Part shown: one piece after another, positions 1-10,285 of the stretch | How the letters are laid out: each line of letters opens with the position of its first letter | How positions within the stretch are numbered: the stretch's first letter is position 1 | NCBI RefSeq assembly: GCF_964020005.1 | Contig: NZ_OZ026474.1 | Span: 372,001 to 436,000, forward strand | Reading direction: 5' to 3' | Length of the DNA: 64,000 bases | Source: Spiroplasma endosymbiont of Atherix ibis | GTDB lineage: Bacteria > Bacillota_I > Bacilli_A > Mycoplasmatales > Mycoplasmataceae | Made by a program: the position numbers and the translations under genes | The notes under the pieces: model-generated | The model's database searches: none | What the model was told of the DNA's origin: nothing | What the model saw: only the letters and a program-made list of their open reading frames with translations

Positions 1-1
1 A

Positions 2-1164
2 CAAAGAGTAAATATTCTTTTAAGTTTAATTCATAATTCTGATTTGGTTATATTTGATGAAATTTCAACTGGTCTTGATATTGAAGTTAGAAGTGAAATT
101 TTTGATGTAATTAAAGAAAATGTTATAAATAAAAATAAAGCAATGATTTTAGTCACACATATGATGAATGAAATTGAAGAACTTTGTGAAAAATATATTT
201 ATATTGACAATGGAATAATTAAAGAAAGAGGTTTTGTAAAAGATTTAGTAGAAAAATATGGATCAGTTCATAATTTTACATGAAAAAAATTTAAAGAACA
301 AAAAGCTATGGATATAAAATCTGTATCAGATCATCATAATAATATAAAAAATAAAAATAAACTTGATAAAATAATAAATAGTGAAAAAAATAAAGGTAAA
401 AATATACCTTTAATAAAATTATTATTGAAATATTATTACAAAGGTTTTGCAGTTCATTTTTTCTTATTTTTCTTTCCATTAATTTTATTATTTTTACAGG
501 GAATTGTATCTAAATTAATGCCTGTAGCTGAGGGTCAAAATAAATGAATTTTATTGCATAATTCAATAGGTTCTTTATCGCTTATGCAAATAATATCTGT
601 TGGTATTTTTATAGTTCCTCAAACTATTTTGGAATTTAAAAATAGTGTTCTTATGAAAAGGATAGGAGCTACAAATATAAAACCAATATTTTTTATATTA
701 AATGTTGTTACTATGGGAATATTTTTTATGATAATTGGTTTTTTATGAACATTGCTTTGAGCAGGAATAATGTTTGGTAATGAATTTGGATGAGCAAATG
801 TTGCTTTGCCATATCAATTTGGTCAATCTTTACCTTTTTTACTATTAACTATAGTTCAATCAGTATCATTAGGAATGTTATTTGCTACTATATTTAAATC
901 AACAACAACTTATATTGCTGTTTAAAATGTTCTTTATATGTTAATAATATTTTTAAGTGGAACATTTATTCCAATTGATTTAATTATGGCAAGTAGTGCT
1001 TTAAAATATGTTACTTATTTAAATATTCTATGGACCCATTTATAAGTGCTTGAGCAGGTAGATTTGTTTTTAATTTAACTACAGGAATCTATCTTGGAGT
1101 TTCTCTTTCTATAGTTACTGCATTTACATTAGAAGCTTCATTTAAACTTAAATGAGAATCATAA
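2..1164 (+). pseudogene. ABC-2 type transporter, ATPase-permease fusion (5' end outside window, broken)
   Basis: The window opens inside an ATP-binding domain: the end of the signature region, Walker B LVIFDE with D-loop STGLD, and the H-loop histidine in LVTHMM (positions 20-165). The same frame, read through TGA as Trp, continues into a polar linker (about 280-430) and then hydrophobic membrane segments from about 430, so ATPase and ABC-2 permease are fused. The frame is broken by TAA at 923-925 and by a frameshift at about 1020-1030; after it the frame starting at 1030 reads MDPFISAWAG and ends at TAA 1162-1164. Sequence outside these lesions still reads as a sensible membrane protein, so the decay looks recent. 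Substrate unknown. The half before the window is not visible. Confidence 0.75.
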
Positions 1165-1234
1165 TATAAAATAAGTTTTTAAAATTAAAATGAAGTTAGC
1201 ACTTTTTATTTATTTTTTTATATTTATTTTTTGT

Positions 1235-1240
1235 TATAAT
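1235..1240 (+). promoter_or_regulatory. -10 box of trmFO, leaderless arrangement
   Basis: A perfect TATAAT lies seven bases before the ATG at 1247, and no Shine-Dalgarno sequence is present. Transcription would start at or next to the A of the start codon, so the message is probably leaderless. No convincing -35 box is seen. Confidence 0.5.
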
Positions 1241-1246
1241 TTATAA

Positions 1247-2565
1247 ATGGAAAAAATAGTTAATATTATTGGAGCAGGTCTTTCAGGTTGTGAAGTAGCT
1301 TATCAATTATCAAAAAGAAATATAAAAGTAAAATTATATGAAAAAAAACTATTGAAAGGAATCCTGTTCAAAAATTGAATTATTTTGCAGAATTAGTTTG
1401 TTCAAATACTTTAAGATCTACAGATTTAAAAAATGCTGTAGGTACTCTTAAAGAGGAAATGAGAATGTTTGACTCATTAATAATAAAAGCAGCAGAATTT
1501 AGTCAAATTCCAGCTGGTGGAAGTTTAGCAGTTGATAGAGATAAATTTTCAAAGTATATTACTGATGCAATAAAAAATGATAATAATATTGAAGTCATTG
1601 AAAAGGAATATACAAAAATTAATAAAAATGAAATAACTTTAATTGCATCAGGACCTTTAACAAGTGAGAATTTACAAGTTGAGATTGCTTCATTAATTGG
1701 TGAAGATTATTTTTATTTTTTTGATGCTGTTGCACCAATTATTACAAAAGACTCTATTGATATGAATATTGCTTTTAGAAAAAATAGATATGAAAAGGGT
1801 GAAACACAAGATTATATAAATTGCCCTATGAATAGAGAACAATATGAGTTATTTTACAATGAACTTATAAATGCTCAATTAGCTCCAGTTCATTTAGAGT
1901 CAGAAAAAAATTTAAAATATTTTGAAGGTTGTATACCTGTTGAAGTTATGGCAAAAAGAGGTTTTGATACATTAACTTATGGTCCATTAAAACCTGCGGG
2001 ACTTAGAAATTTAGATGGAAGCAATAATTTTGCAGTTGTTCAATTAAGACAAGATAATGCAGCTGATAATTTATATAATTTTGTTGGTTTTCAAACAAAT
2101 TTAACATGAGCTGAACAAAAAAGAGTGTTTAGATTAATTCCGGGATTAGAAAAAGCTGATTTTATAAGATATGGTGTTATGCATCAAAATAATTTTATTA
2201 ATTCACCAAAACTTTTAAATGAGTTTAATCAATTAAAATTAAATCCAAATATTTTTTTTGTTGGACAAATAACAGGAGTTGAAGGTTATGTTGAATCAAC
2301 TTCTTCAGGAATAATTGCAGCAATCAATATAGCAAGAATGATTGAAAGAAAAGAACTTAAAAAATTTCCAAAAGATACTGTAATGGGAGCATTACAAAAT
2401 TATATAATTTCAACTAATTCAAAAAATTTTCAACCAATGAAAGCAAATTGAAGTATTGTTGAAAATTTAGAAATTAAGTTTAAAATTAAAAAAGAACAAA
2501 AGAAGGAATTTTATTCAAATAGAGCAATAAATTCAATGAAACAGTTTATTAAAACTCTATTTTAA
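1247..2565 (+). pseudogene. trmFO: TrmFO, folate/FAD-dependent tRNA (uracil-54) methyltransferase, frameshifted
   Basis: TrmFO makes ribothymidine at U54 of tRNA using methylenetetrahydrofolate and FADH2. The FAD-binding GAGLSG motif is at residues 9-14. Cysteines at repaired positions 52 (ELVCSN) and 229 (EGCIPVEV) match the two functional Cys of the Bacillus enzyme. The reading frame shifts at a run of eight A (1341-1348): one more A would join the 1247 frame to the frame that continues YFAELVCSN. Repaired length is about 439 aa, normal for the family. Everything after the slip is intact through several TGA-Trp codons to TAA 2563. Whether this is a real mutation, a sequencing slip, or is rescued by transcriptional slippage on the A run cannot be told here. 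Confidence 0.9.
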
Positions 2566-2581
2566 TAGATGAAAGGTAAAA

Positions 2582-4180
2582 ATGAAAGAAATTGATAAGC
2601 AAAGCATTTTTTGATTTGGATTGCATAATTTAGTTCAAGAAAATGCTCAGTTAAAATATTATATTACTACTCAAAAAGAACTTATCTATAATTTATATCC
2701 AGTAGTTTATTTAGGAGTTATTCAATATTCTCTTTATAGAGGAATTGTTTTAGATGAAATACCTTTAGAGGAAAGCAACTCCTATACTGAATATATTTTA
2801 GAAAGATATGATGAAATTTATAAAACTAGGTATAGATTTGTAAAAGATAAGCCTAAAAAAGCTAATTTAAAAGATATTGAAATATATCATTTATGTGAAG
2901 AAATAATTTCAGATTTATTGCTTCCTTATATAAATGAATATTGTTTTAGAACTTATGATATGTGAAAAAATTTGGCTCAAGCATATATAAGAGAATGTAC
3001 AATAAATTACGAATATGATATAAACCATAAATCAGATGATGGAAAAACAAAAACTTCAATGCTTTATCCATTTTTCTTTACATTAAGTTTAATTGTTATA
3101 CAAGAAAAACAAGGTCTATATCAAAGAATTGAAAAATGTTATAAAAAAGAAGTTCTTTTAAGAAAATTTAATTTAGGAAGAGAATGACAAGCAAAAGAAT
3201 TAGATTATTTAACTGAAACATATGAATTAATTAAAAATGATGAAGAGTGATTGTTATTTTTAAGTAATTTTTCCTCATCAAAATGAGATAATTTTGATTT
3301 AAAAGAAAGATTTAAAGCTTTATTTCAATTAACAAAATTAACAACAATATTAATGAAAGATGAAATTAGTGCAGTTACAATGCTTGATGATGGTGAAGAA
3401 TTATTTGATCAAGTTAAAAATTATTTACCTTTATTTATTTTTGAAGATAAAGTATTTAAAAGTAAAAATGAACTTAAAAGAAATTTTAAAAATTCAAAAA
3501 TAAAAGTATTATCACCTTTTGCAAATCAAAATATAAATGTAGAAGTTTTAATACCATATATTGAAACAAAAGGTGAAAGATTTGTAAATTATAATAAAGA
3601 TACTTTAATAAGAACTTCAGAAATTATATATACTGTTCTTGCAAAATTAAGGTTAGTATTATTAATTCATGAATATTTACCTAATTTAATTGATTCTAGA
3701 ATATTGCCAAATAAAAAATTATTTGTAGATGTTCTTAATTTATTTGAAGAATTAAAAGAAGGTAAATTTAAAAGAAATTTAGATGTTGATAATTTATTAG
3801 TATCAGATTTTTTAATTACAGAGGATGATATTAATGAAATTTTAGAATTAAAATATACAAATATTGATGATTTTTATAATAAAGCTTGTTTTTATAAAAT
3901 AGGAAAAATTATGAGCTTAATGCTTGGTGTTGAAAGTAAAACAGCATTTAACATGAATTATGATTTATTTGAATTGTTTAAAAATATAATAATTTTAATG
4001 GGACCTCATCCTCTTGATCATACAGTTCAAACACATGAAGTTATTGAAAAATTATACTCAAATTTTAAATTAATGTGTTTTGAATATGAAAAATTACTGG
4101 AAATAAATTTACTTAAATCAAAAAAATATATTTCTAATTTGGAGTTGCCTTTAAAATTACTAAGATGAAAAAAAGATTAA
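2582..4180 (+). CDS. Unknown 532-aa protein
   Basis: A single open frame read with TGA as Trp runs from ATG 2582, 16 bases after trmFO, to TAA 4178-4180. A weak GAAAGG-type site lies just upstream. The protein is charged, rich in Lys, Glu, Leu and Asn, with no signal peptide or convincing membrane span, and looks largely alpha-helical. I recognise no domain. Close spacing to trmFO suggests co-transcription. There is no terminator before the tRNA gene that follows, so the transcript may run through to the terminator at 4322. Likely a cytoplasmic lineage-restricted protein. Confidence 0.75.
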
Positions 4181-4232
4181 AAATAAATAGTATTAGTTAA
4201 AAAAATTTGCTATTATTATTTTGTCTTATTTT

Positions 4233-4309
4233 GCCCACGTAGCTCAGTAGGATAGAGCATGCGCCTTCTAAGCGTAGGGTCAGAAGTTCGAATCTTCTCG
4301 TGGGCGCCA
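4233..4309 (+). tRNA. tRNA-Arg (anticodon UCU)
   Basis: The acceptor arms GCCCACG and CGTGGGC pair perfectly. The D arm contains GCTC and GAGC, the T arm is AGAAG TTCGAAT CTTCT. The anticodon loop is CTTCTAA with anticodon TCT, which reads AGA, the dominant Arg codon of this genome. CCA is encoded. A strong terminator follows 12 bases later. Confidence 0.97.
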
Positions 4310-4321
4310 TTAAGAAAATAT

Positions 4322-4350
4322 ATACTAGTTTACGAACTAGTATTTTTTTT
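4322..4350 (+). terminator. Terminator after tRNA-Arg
   Basis: Perfect 9-bp arms (ATACTAGTT and AACTAGTAT) flank a 4-base loop and run into eight T. Confidence 0.9.
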
Positions 4351-4362
4351 ATAATTTTGTAA

Positions 4363-4368
4363 TATAAT
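4363..4368 (+). promoter_or_regulatory. -10 box before the GNAT gene
   Basis: TATAAT 31 bases upstream of the ATG at 4399, just after the tRNA terminator; a GGAG ribosome site lies at 4387-4390. Confidence 0.5.
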
Positions 4369-4398
4369 AGTGAATAGAAAAAATCAGGAGCATATATT

Positions 4399-5166
4399 AT
4401 GAAATTAAAATATAATCAGAAAATTTCAAATAATGATAAATATAATTTAATAGCAACGACCTACTTAAGTTATTTTGTAGATCCAGTTTATAATCATTTT
4501 AATAGAATAAAATTAAATGATTTTGAAATATTAGAGTGTGATAACCATTCAAATGCAATGATTACAAGTAATTGAAATTATAAAAGTAATTTTTCAGAGG
4601 AAATAAAAAAATATAAACCAAAATATTTAATTAATTTTACTGAGAAAGCTTATAATAAAGAAATATTAGAAGATATTAAATTTAAGGGTAGTTATAAATT
4701 TATGTCACTAAATTTAAATAAAGTTAAAAAATTTAGTAATTATGAAATTGAAAATACTCATTTCTTAAAATTAGATGATATAAAAGAATTAGACTCATTT
4801 ATAAAAATAATAACGTAAGTATTTAGTGATGAAGTAAGTGATTCTAATAAATTTTATGGAATTTTTGATGAATATAAGCAAATAAGTGAATTATTTATTG
4901 TTAAACATAACAATAAAATTGTTGGAACAGGTCATTTAATAAATTTGGATAATAAATGTACAATTATTGATGATATTGCAATTAGTGAAACTACAAAGGG
5001 GAAAGGTATTGCAACATTTTTAATGAAAGCTCTTATAAATTGAGTTTTAGAAAAAAATCAAAATGAACTTTATTTATTTGCAAGTGAAAAGGCTTTTAAT
5101 ATTTATAAAAAACTAGGTTTTAAAGAAAAAAAATTTTGAATTGAACAATTTCAATTCAAATATTAG
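4399..5166 (+). pseudogene. GNAT-family N-acetyltransferase, interrupted by one TAA
   Basis: The C-terminal half carries a GNAT fold: a strand reading IVGTGHL, then the acetyl-CoA loop KGKGIA at about 4996-5013 followed by an amphipathic helix, and a final KKLGFKEKKF. The N-terminal 140 residues are not recognisable. One in-frame TAA at 4816-4818 separates the halves; no other lesion is present and the frame ends at TAG 5164. The substrate cannot be inferred. Candidate explanations are recent nonsense mutation, two separate polypeptides, or base-call error. Confidence 0.75.
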
Positions 5167-5195
5167 TTTATTAAAGAAAAGTTAGGAATGAAGAA

Positions 5196-6333
5196 ATGAA
5201 AAAATTTAGTATACAATTGGTATTTATATGTTTGTTATTTTTTATGTATTATTTTTATAATGCATGAGTAAATAGTTTTGATAAAACAGATTTAATGTTT
5301 CAATTATTTGATCCTTTTAAATTAATTTTATTGGGTATGATTTTTACTGTAATTTATGCAGCTATTAAAAATCTATTATTTTCTAGATTTGTCAATTTGA
5401 AAAATTATAGAAAAAATTTAAGAAATAATATATTATTTGAGTTTGAAAATACAATAACTTATATTGAAAGTTTAAAAAAAATTATTAATCATAATGATGC
5501 TTTAGAAGCAAAAAAAGCTTTAAAACACTTTAAAACAATAAGTTATAAACCTATTTATATTTCAAATTTTATGGAAGTTTTAGCAAATGCACTTTTAATG
5601 GAAAAAGATATTTCTGTATATGCTAATTCTGTTGAAGTAATTTTAGAAAATATTAATACTAATTTTAAATTAGAAAGAGAAAGAATTCTTAAAAATCAAA
5701 AAGGAATGATGGAAATAAAAATGTCTGAATCTTATTTTACAAATAGTAGTTGAGATTCAATTAAATATAATTTAGCTTTAAATAATCTAGATAATAGCAA
5801 ATCAAGTAGATGAAAAATCTCTAGTTTATATATTTCCAAATTTAAAAATTCACTTTTTATATCATTTATGATTAATATTGTAATTTTTTCTTTTGTAGGA
5901 ATTGGAATGTACATAAATAAAGTGACTTTTAACAACTATGTATTTGTAGTTTTTATTGTTTCATTGCTTTTAATTGCTATGATTCATTACAATCTTTCAA
6001 TATTTTTATCTTCAAGAAAAATTAATATAAATATTTATTGAACTCATTTATTTGTTTACTATTTAATAATTATAATAATATTTGCAAATATTATTTTGAA
6101 TGTTATTAACATATGTTTTTGGTGGTCTTTTAGAGTTGTTAGAAAATAGTAAATTTAACTGAAAAAGTTCTATTGAAACTTTTATAGTACCTTTAATTAT
6201 ATTTATAACTACTTTAACTATAAATATAATGTCAATTAAAAGTGATAATAATAGTTTATATATAATAAATTTTGCTATATTAGTATTATTTTGAGTTTTC
6301 ACAGGTATATGAAATAAATTTTTCTCAAAATAA
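5196..6333 (+). pseudogene. Multi-span membrane protein of unknown function, frameshifted
   Basis: ATG 5196 opens a protein with an N-terminal membrane segment, a second span at about 5316-5370, a helical cytoplasmic region (about 5395-5840) and more spans at about 5850-5990 and 6030-6110. The starting frame ends at TAG 6147-6149. A neighbouring frame, entered somewhere in 6060-6110, continues as another hydrophobic stretch and ends at TAA 6331-6333, giving a coherent C-terminus of two more spans. This looks like a frameshift in an AT repeat region rather than two genes. No family recognised. Confidence 0.6.
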
Positions 6334-6394
6334 TTAAAACTTAAAAATATTTTTATAAGACTAAAATTTTATATTAAATAAAATCATTTAGCAT

Positions 6395-6412
6395 AAAGTC
6401 AATAAAGACTTT
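6395..6412 (+). other. Small hairpin upstream of the 46-aa gene
   Basis: AAAGTC and GACTTT face each other across a 6-base loop, extended by one A-T pair. There is no T run, so it is a weak candidate for a terminator or a leader structure. Confidence 0.3.
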
Positions 6413-6426
6413 AATATTAAAACGTT

Positions 6427-6567
6427 ATGAAAAGAAGTATACATACTAAAGTTTGTTATAAATGTAAATTAAAAATTGATGAAAAGGAATTATATAAATA
6501 TTTTGAAGAAGAAGATATTTTTTCTAATAGGGTAATATTTTATGCTCATGAGGAATGTTTAAAATAA
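6427..6567 (+). CDS. 46-aa Cys-rich (zinc-ribbon-like) protein
   Basis: A short frame from ATG 6427 encodes 46 residues with a CYKCK pair near residue 10 and a His/Cys pair (HEEC) at the C-terminus, a spacing that could bind one zinc ion. The stop codon lies inside the 5' arm of a strong terminator, which supports a real expressed unit. There is no clear Shine-Dalgarno sequence. Small proteins of this type occur elsewhere as adaptors or nucleic-acid binders; function unknown here. Confidence 0.55.
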   Translation: MKRSIHTKVCYKCKLKIDEKELYKYFEEEDIFSNRVIFYAHEECLK

Positions 6568-6604
6568 GTATGTTAAGTAATTTAACTTGACATACTTATT
6601 TTTT
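6566..6604 (+). terminator. Terminator before rpsP
   Basis: A 13-base arm starting AAGTATGT pairs with a matching arm ending ACATACTT (one G-U, short loop), then a T run. It separates the small Cys-rich gene from the rpsP operon. Confidence 0.85.
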
Positions 6605-6648
6605 AGTTTATTATTATTAATGTTATTAAATAGAAAAAAGGAGGAAAC

Positions 6649-7017
6649 ATGGTTAAATTAAGATTAAAAAGATCTGGTAAAAAAAGAGCAGCATTTTATA
6701 GAATTGTTGCTTCTGATGCTCGTGTTAAACGTGATGGAGAATATATAGAATTAATTGGAACTTATAATCCAATTAATGGCGAAGTAAATGTTCAAAAAGA
6801 AATAGCATTAAAATGATTACAACAAGGTGCACAACCAACAGATACTGTAAGAAATATTCTTTCAAAAGAAGGTGTTATGACTGATTTACACAATGCTAAA
6901 TTAGCAAGTAAAAACACGCAACCTAAAAAAGAAAAAATTTCTAAAAAGCCTGTAGCTAAAAAATCAACAACTTCAGCTAAAAAACCAGCAAATAAAAAAG
7001 AAGTTTCTGCAGAATAA
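6649..7017 (+). CDS. rpsP: 30S ribosomal protein S16
   Basis: Starts [20 protein letters not shown], the diagnostic S16 N-terminus, with an AGGAGG ribosome site at the right distance. The conserved core covers the first 85 or so residues; one TGA encodes Trp in KWLQQGAQP. A Lys/Ala/Ser-rich tail of about 35 residues extends beyond the usual length, common in mollicutes. Total 122 aa. S16 is an early assembly protein of the small subunit. First gene of the rpsP-KH-rimM-trmD-rplS operon, only two bases ahead of the next ATG. Confidence 0.97.
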
Positions 7018-7019
7018 TT

Positions 7020-7277
7020 ATGAAAAATGTTTTTAAAACATTAGAAGAATTTTTAAAAAATATTATTCCATCTGAAATTAAATATGTTTTTAAAGAAAAA
7101 TATGAAACTGATCAAAAATATGAATTTATATTAGTAATTGAGAAAAAAGATTTTATTCTTTTTAAAGATAAAAAACTAAATCTTATTGAATCAGTTACTA
7201 ATATCTGCAATTCTCAAGCATCAACTTTTTTAAAAAAAATAGTTATAGATTTAGAGGTATTAGAATCATATGTTTAA
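7020..7277 (+). CDS. Degenerate KH-domain protein (KhpA/YlqC position)
   Basis: An 85-aa protein sits exactly where the small KH RNA-binding protein lies between rpsP and rimM in Firmicutes. Length and the final strand (KKIVIDLEVLE) fit a KH fold, but the GxxG loop needed for RNA contact is absent: the corresponding stretch reads FKDKKLNLIESV. It overlaps rimM by eight bases and starts two bases after rpsP, so translation is coupled. Assignment rests on synteny, size and pattern; RNA binding in the usual way is doubtful. Confidence 0.6.
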   Translation: MKNVFKTLEEFLKNIIPSEIKYVFKEKYETDQKYEFILVIEKKDFILFKDKKLNLIESVTNICNSQASTFLKKIVIDLEVLESYV

Positions 7278-7764
7278 TAATCTAAAAAAAATAGGAAAAA
7301 TTGTTGGAACTCATGGTTTAAAAGGAGAAATTAAGTTCAAATTAGAAAATAATTTTATTCTTACTGGTAATTTTGAAAATAAGCAATTTTTTTTAGAAAA
7401 TAGTTTAAAAAATTTAGATGTATTTGAAGTTAAGAAATCTTATTTCTTAAATAAAAAACATATAATAGCTCTTGAAAATATAACAAATATTGATAGTGCT
7501 CAGAAATTAATAAATAATATAGTTTATGTTAAAAAAGATTCTGAATTTGTTGAAGAAGCATTTAGTTATATAAATTTTCAATGTTTTTACAATGGTCAAC
7601 TTTATGGAAAAGTTATTGATGAAATGTTCAATGGAGCACAAGATTTAATTAAATTAAAAACTAAAACTAATGAATTTTGGATTCCTTGTGTTGATTTTTA
7701 TCTTCAAAAAGTTGATGTAATGAACAAAGAAATATATTTAAAAGAAATTGAGGTTTTATTATAA
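7270..7764 (+). CDS. rimM: Ribosome maturation factor RimM
   Basis: Begins with the family hallmark [16 protein letters not shown], then a beta-barrel N-domain (about residues 1-90) and a PRC-barrel C-domain with GAQDLIKLK and EFWIPCVDF. RimM helps mature the 30S head near S19. 164 aa, normal size. The ATG lies inside the upstream gene (8-base overlap) and the stop TAA shares its last A with the start of trmD. A TGG Trp codon is used at 7678-7680, rare here. Confidence 0.95.
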   Translation: MFNNLKKIGKIVGTHGLKGEIKFKLENNFILTGNFENKQFFLENSLKNLDVFEVKKSYFLNKKHIIALENITNIDSAQKLINNIVYVKKDSEFVEEAFSYINFQCFYNGQLYGKVIDEMFNGAQDLIKLKTKTNEFWIPCVDFYLQKVDVMNKEIYLKEIEVLL

Positions 7765-8495
7765 TTAAATTTTCAATTATTACTTTATTTTCAAATTTAA
7801 TTAATTCATATATTTCAGAGTCAATTATTAAAAAAGCTATTGAAAAAAATAGTATTGAAGTTGAAATTATTAATATCAGAGATCATACAAATTTTAAGCA
7901 CAATCAAGTTGATGATTATCAATTTGGTGGAGGTAAAGGTATGGTTCTAATGGTTGAACCCGTTGTAAATGCAATTGAAAGTTGCAAAAAAGAAAATAGT
8001 TTAGTTATTTTAACAAGTCCTCAGGGAAAAACCTGAAATAAAAATCTTGCAAGAGAGTATGCTTTAACTAAAGAACACATAATATTAATTTGTGGACATT
8101 ATGAAGGTTTTGATGAAAGAATTTTAGAATATGTAGATTTAGAATTATCAATTGGAGATTATGTTTTAACAGGTGGAGAAATTCCAAGTATAGCAATTTT
8201 AGATTCAATAACAAGATTGATTGATGGAGTTATTGCAAAAGATTCTCATCTAAATGATAGTTTTGAAAATAATTTATTGGATCATCCAGTTTATACTAAA
8301 CCAATTAATTTTAAAGGAAAAATTGTTCCCGAAGTTCTAACTAGTGGACATCATGCAAATATTGAAAAATTTCGTCAAGAAGGTAGATTAAAAAATACTT
8401 TAATTAAAAGACCAGATCTTTTAGAGAAAAGTAAGTTATCAAAAACAGATTTAGAATTTATTGAAAAATTAACAAAAATGAAAGGAGAAAATTAA
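7764..8495 (+). CDS. trmD: tRNA (guanine-37-N1) methyltransferase
   Basis: TrmD methylates G37 next to the anticodon using S-adenosylmethionine and prevents frameshifting. The trefoil-knot motifs [10 protein letters not shown] and [12 protein letters not shown] are present, followed by the C-terminal [11 protein letters not shown] segment. 243 aa. No ATG, GTG or TTG is available upstream of the conserved IKFSIITLF start; the best start is ATT at 7764, overlapping the rimM stop by one base as TAATT, or ATA at 7761. This unusual initiation probably depends on translational coupling to rimM. Confidence 0.95.
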
Positions 8496-8497
8496 AT

Positions 8498-8899
8498 ATG
8501 AATATGTTAACAAAAAATACAAAAGCTTTAATTGATGAACAATTAAATAATAATATTCCAAATTTTACATCAGGAGATACTATTAAAGTTAATGTAAAAA
8601 TTAAAGAGGGAGAAAAGTATCGTATTCAAGCTTTTGAAGGTGTAGTTATTAAAAATCAAGGAAGTGGAATTTCATACTCAGTATGTGTAAGAAAAAACTC
8701 AAATGGTGTTTTTGTTGAAAGAACATTTCCAGTTCATTCACCAATTATTGAGTCAATTGAAATTATTAAATGTGGACGTGTAAGAAGAGCAAGAATTTAC
8801 TATATTAGAAAATTATCAGGTAAAGCAGCACGTATTAAAGAAGTTATTAATAATAAATCAAAAGATACTAATTCAATGAAAAAAGCAGTTAAAAAATAA
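8498..8899 (+). CDS. rplS: 50S ribosomal protein L19
   Basis: 133 aa with the L19 signature: [12 protein letters not shown], then [17 protein letters not shown] and [10 protein letters not shown]19 sits at the 30S-50S interface. It starts two bases after trmD in the same operon and is followed by a strong terminator that closes the operon. Two Cys residues (VCVRKN, IKCGRV) are unusual for bacterial L19 but lie within otherwise conserved segments. Confidence 0.97.
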   Translation: MNMLTKNTKALIDEQLNNNIPNFTSGDTIKVNVKIKEGEKYRIQAFEGVVIKNQGSGISYSVCVRKNSNGVFVERTFPVHSPIIESIEIIKCGRVRRARIYYIRKLSGKAARIKEVINNKSKDTNSMKKAVKK

Positions 8900-8918
8900 G
8901 CAGAAGCTTATTTTTTTT
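8891..8918 (+). terminator. Terminator of the rpsP-rplS operon
   Basis: AAATAAGC and GCTTATTT pair across the loop AGAA and lead into a T run; the rplS stop lies in the 5' arm. Confidence 0.9.
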
Positions 8919-8943
8919 ATATATAATGAAAAAACTTATATGC

Positions 8944-8949
8944 TATAAT
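8944..8949 (+). promoter_or_regulatory. Isolated -10-like box
   Basis: TATAAT about 205 bases before the next gene (ATG 9154). If used it would give a long leader or a small RNA from about 8956; no structure or open frame is evident in the 8920-9153 gap. Confidence 0.3.
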
Positions 8950-9153
8950 TTTTTAGTTACAGATATTTTTTAAATATTTTGTTTTTTTAGTTTTTCTCTA
9001 TATTTTAATTGTGAAGTACTTATATATATTTAAAATTAAAAATTTATTATTAAATAGTAATCAAAAATTGAATAAACTTAAAAATAGTTTCAGCTTTATT
9101 TAATGTAAAGGTGAATTAAAAAAGGTAAAATATAAGATATTAAGAGGTGAAGT

Positions 9154-9897
9154 ATGAAAAATTACTATGATGAAATATTGCAAAAAGTTTTAGAATCTGA
9201 AGAACAAAATAATTTGCAAGAAGCTTTAAAATTAATTTCAGAAGAATTAGATGCACCATATGTACCTCAAGATTTTTTAGAAAAACTTCAAAAAATAGAA
9301 ATTAGATTAATAGAAAAAATAAATTCAAATAAAAATAATTCATTTAATTGAAATATTGATAAAGTTTTAGAAGCTATGTCTAAAAAACTTAATCAGGATG
9401 TTCAATTAATAGCTTTTGATGCTCTTAGAGGTTTGAATGCAAGACTTATAATTAAGGAAATAAAAGAGTATTTACAAAATCCAGAAATTAATTCAGAGTA
9501 TAAAAGTTTTTTAATATTAGTTTTAATTGAACAAGCAATAGATGAAGATTTAATTGTGCAAAAAAATAATCAAAGTATTTTAATAAATCCATTAAAGTAT
9601 GATTTATTAAAAACACAAGAAATTTTTAAAGATTTAGAGTTAAAAATAGAACAAGTTGTATATTATAGTAATCCCAGTTTATTTAATATTTGTGAAAATG
9701 TTGCAAATACTTATTTTTACCATGTTTTTCCTATATTTAATTTTGATGATAATACTTTAAATGATTTGGCTATGGCTATAATTATGAAATCATCAAATTC
9801 ACTTGGTTTAGAATGAAATAAAAAATTAGAATTAGAATTAAATTTTAATAAAGAAAATACAATGTTATTATTAAATGAGTTGAATGAAATTATTTAA
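9154..9897 (+). CDS. DUF3196-like protein
   Basis: 247 aa, starting MKNYYDEILQKVLESEE after an AGAGGTGA ribosome site. The first 60 residues describe a helical repeat (QEALKLISEELDAPYVPQDF), followed by helical pairs. Layout and the phrase with APYVPQDF resemble the uncharacterised mollicute family DUF3196 (TPR-like helical fold), recalled from memory and not searched. The reading frame crosses two TGA-Trp codons. It is followed 15 bases later by a Cys-rich protein and then obgE, likely one transcript. Cytoplasmic; role unknown. Confidence 0.6.
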
Positions 9898-9912
9898 AAG
9901 AGGAAAAATATT

Positions 9913-10263
9913 ATGAAAAAAACAACTTTTACAGAAGAAGATTTTATAAAATATGAAGATCCAAAAAATGTTATGATGCAGTTATTTGGAATAACTTGTT
10001 CAGTTTGTGGAATTGATGAAATTGATTTTATTGATGAAAAAGCGCCTAAAACTTTGGGACAAGTTGCACAAGAAATATTAGAGGAAAATCCAGAAATTAA
10101 TGATGATGATTTAAATGAAATGATAGAACCTCAAGTTGAAGCTTGACAAAAATTAGATGATTATAATGCTTCAATTGGTATTCCAACGTTTTTATGCTAT
10201 AACTGTAATGATCAATTAATTAATGGAGAGATTTCAATTTCAATTAACAATGATGAAAAATAA
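9913..10263 (+). CDS. Acidic protein with two CxxC pairs
   Basis: 116 aa, very acidic, with CSVC near residue 37 and CYNC near residue 96. The four cysteines could form one zinc site, so a zinc-ribbon fold is plausible. A middle stretch of Asp/Glu separates the pairs. It starts 15 bases after the DUF3196-like gene with an AAGAGG site and is followed 22 bases later by obgE, suggesting one operon. No family recognised. Confidence 0.65.
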
Positions 10264-10285
10264 TATCTTTTAAGGAGAAAAGTTC

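Noticed and set aside
1195-1203. CIRCE-like half-site TTAGCACTT upstream of trmFO
   Set aside because: No GAGTGCTAA partner at nine bases; a lone half-site is expected by chance in AT-rich DNA.
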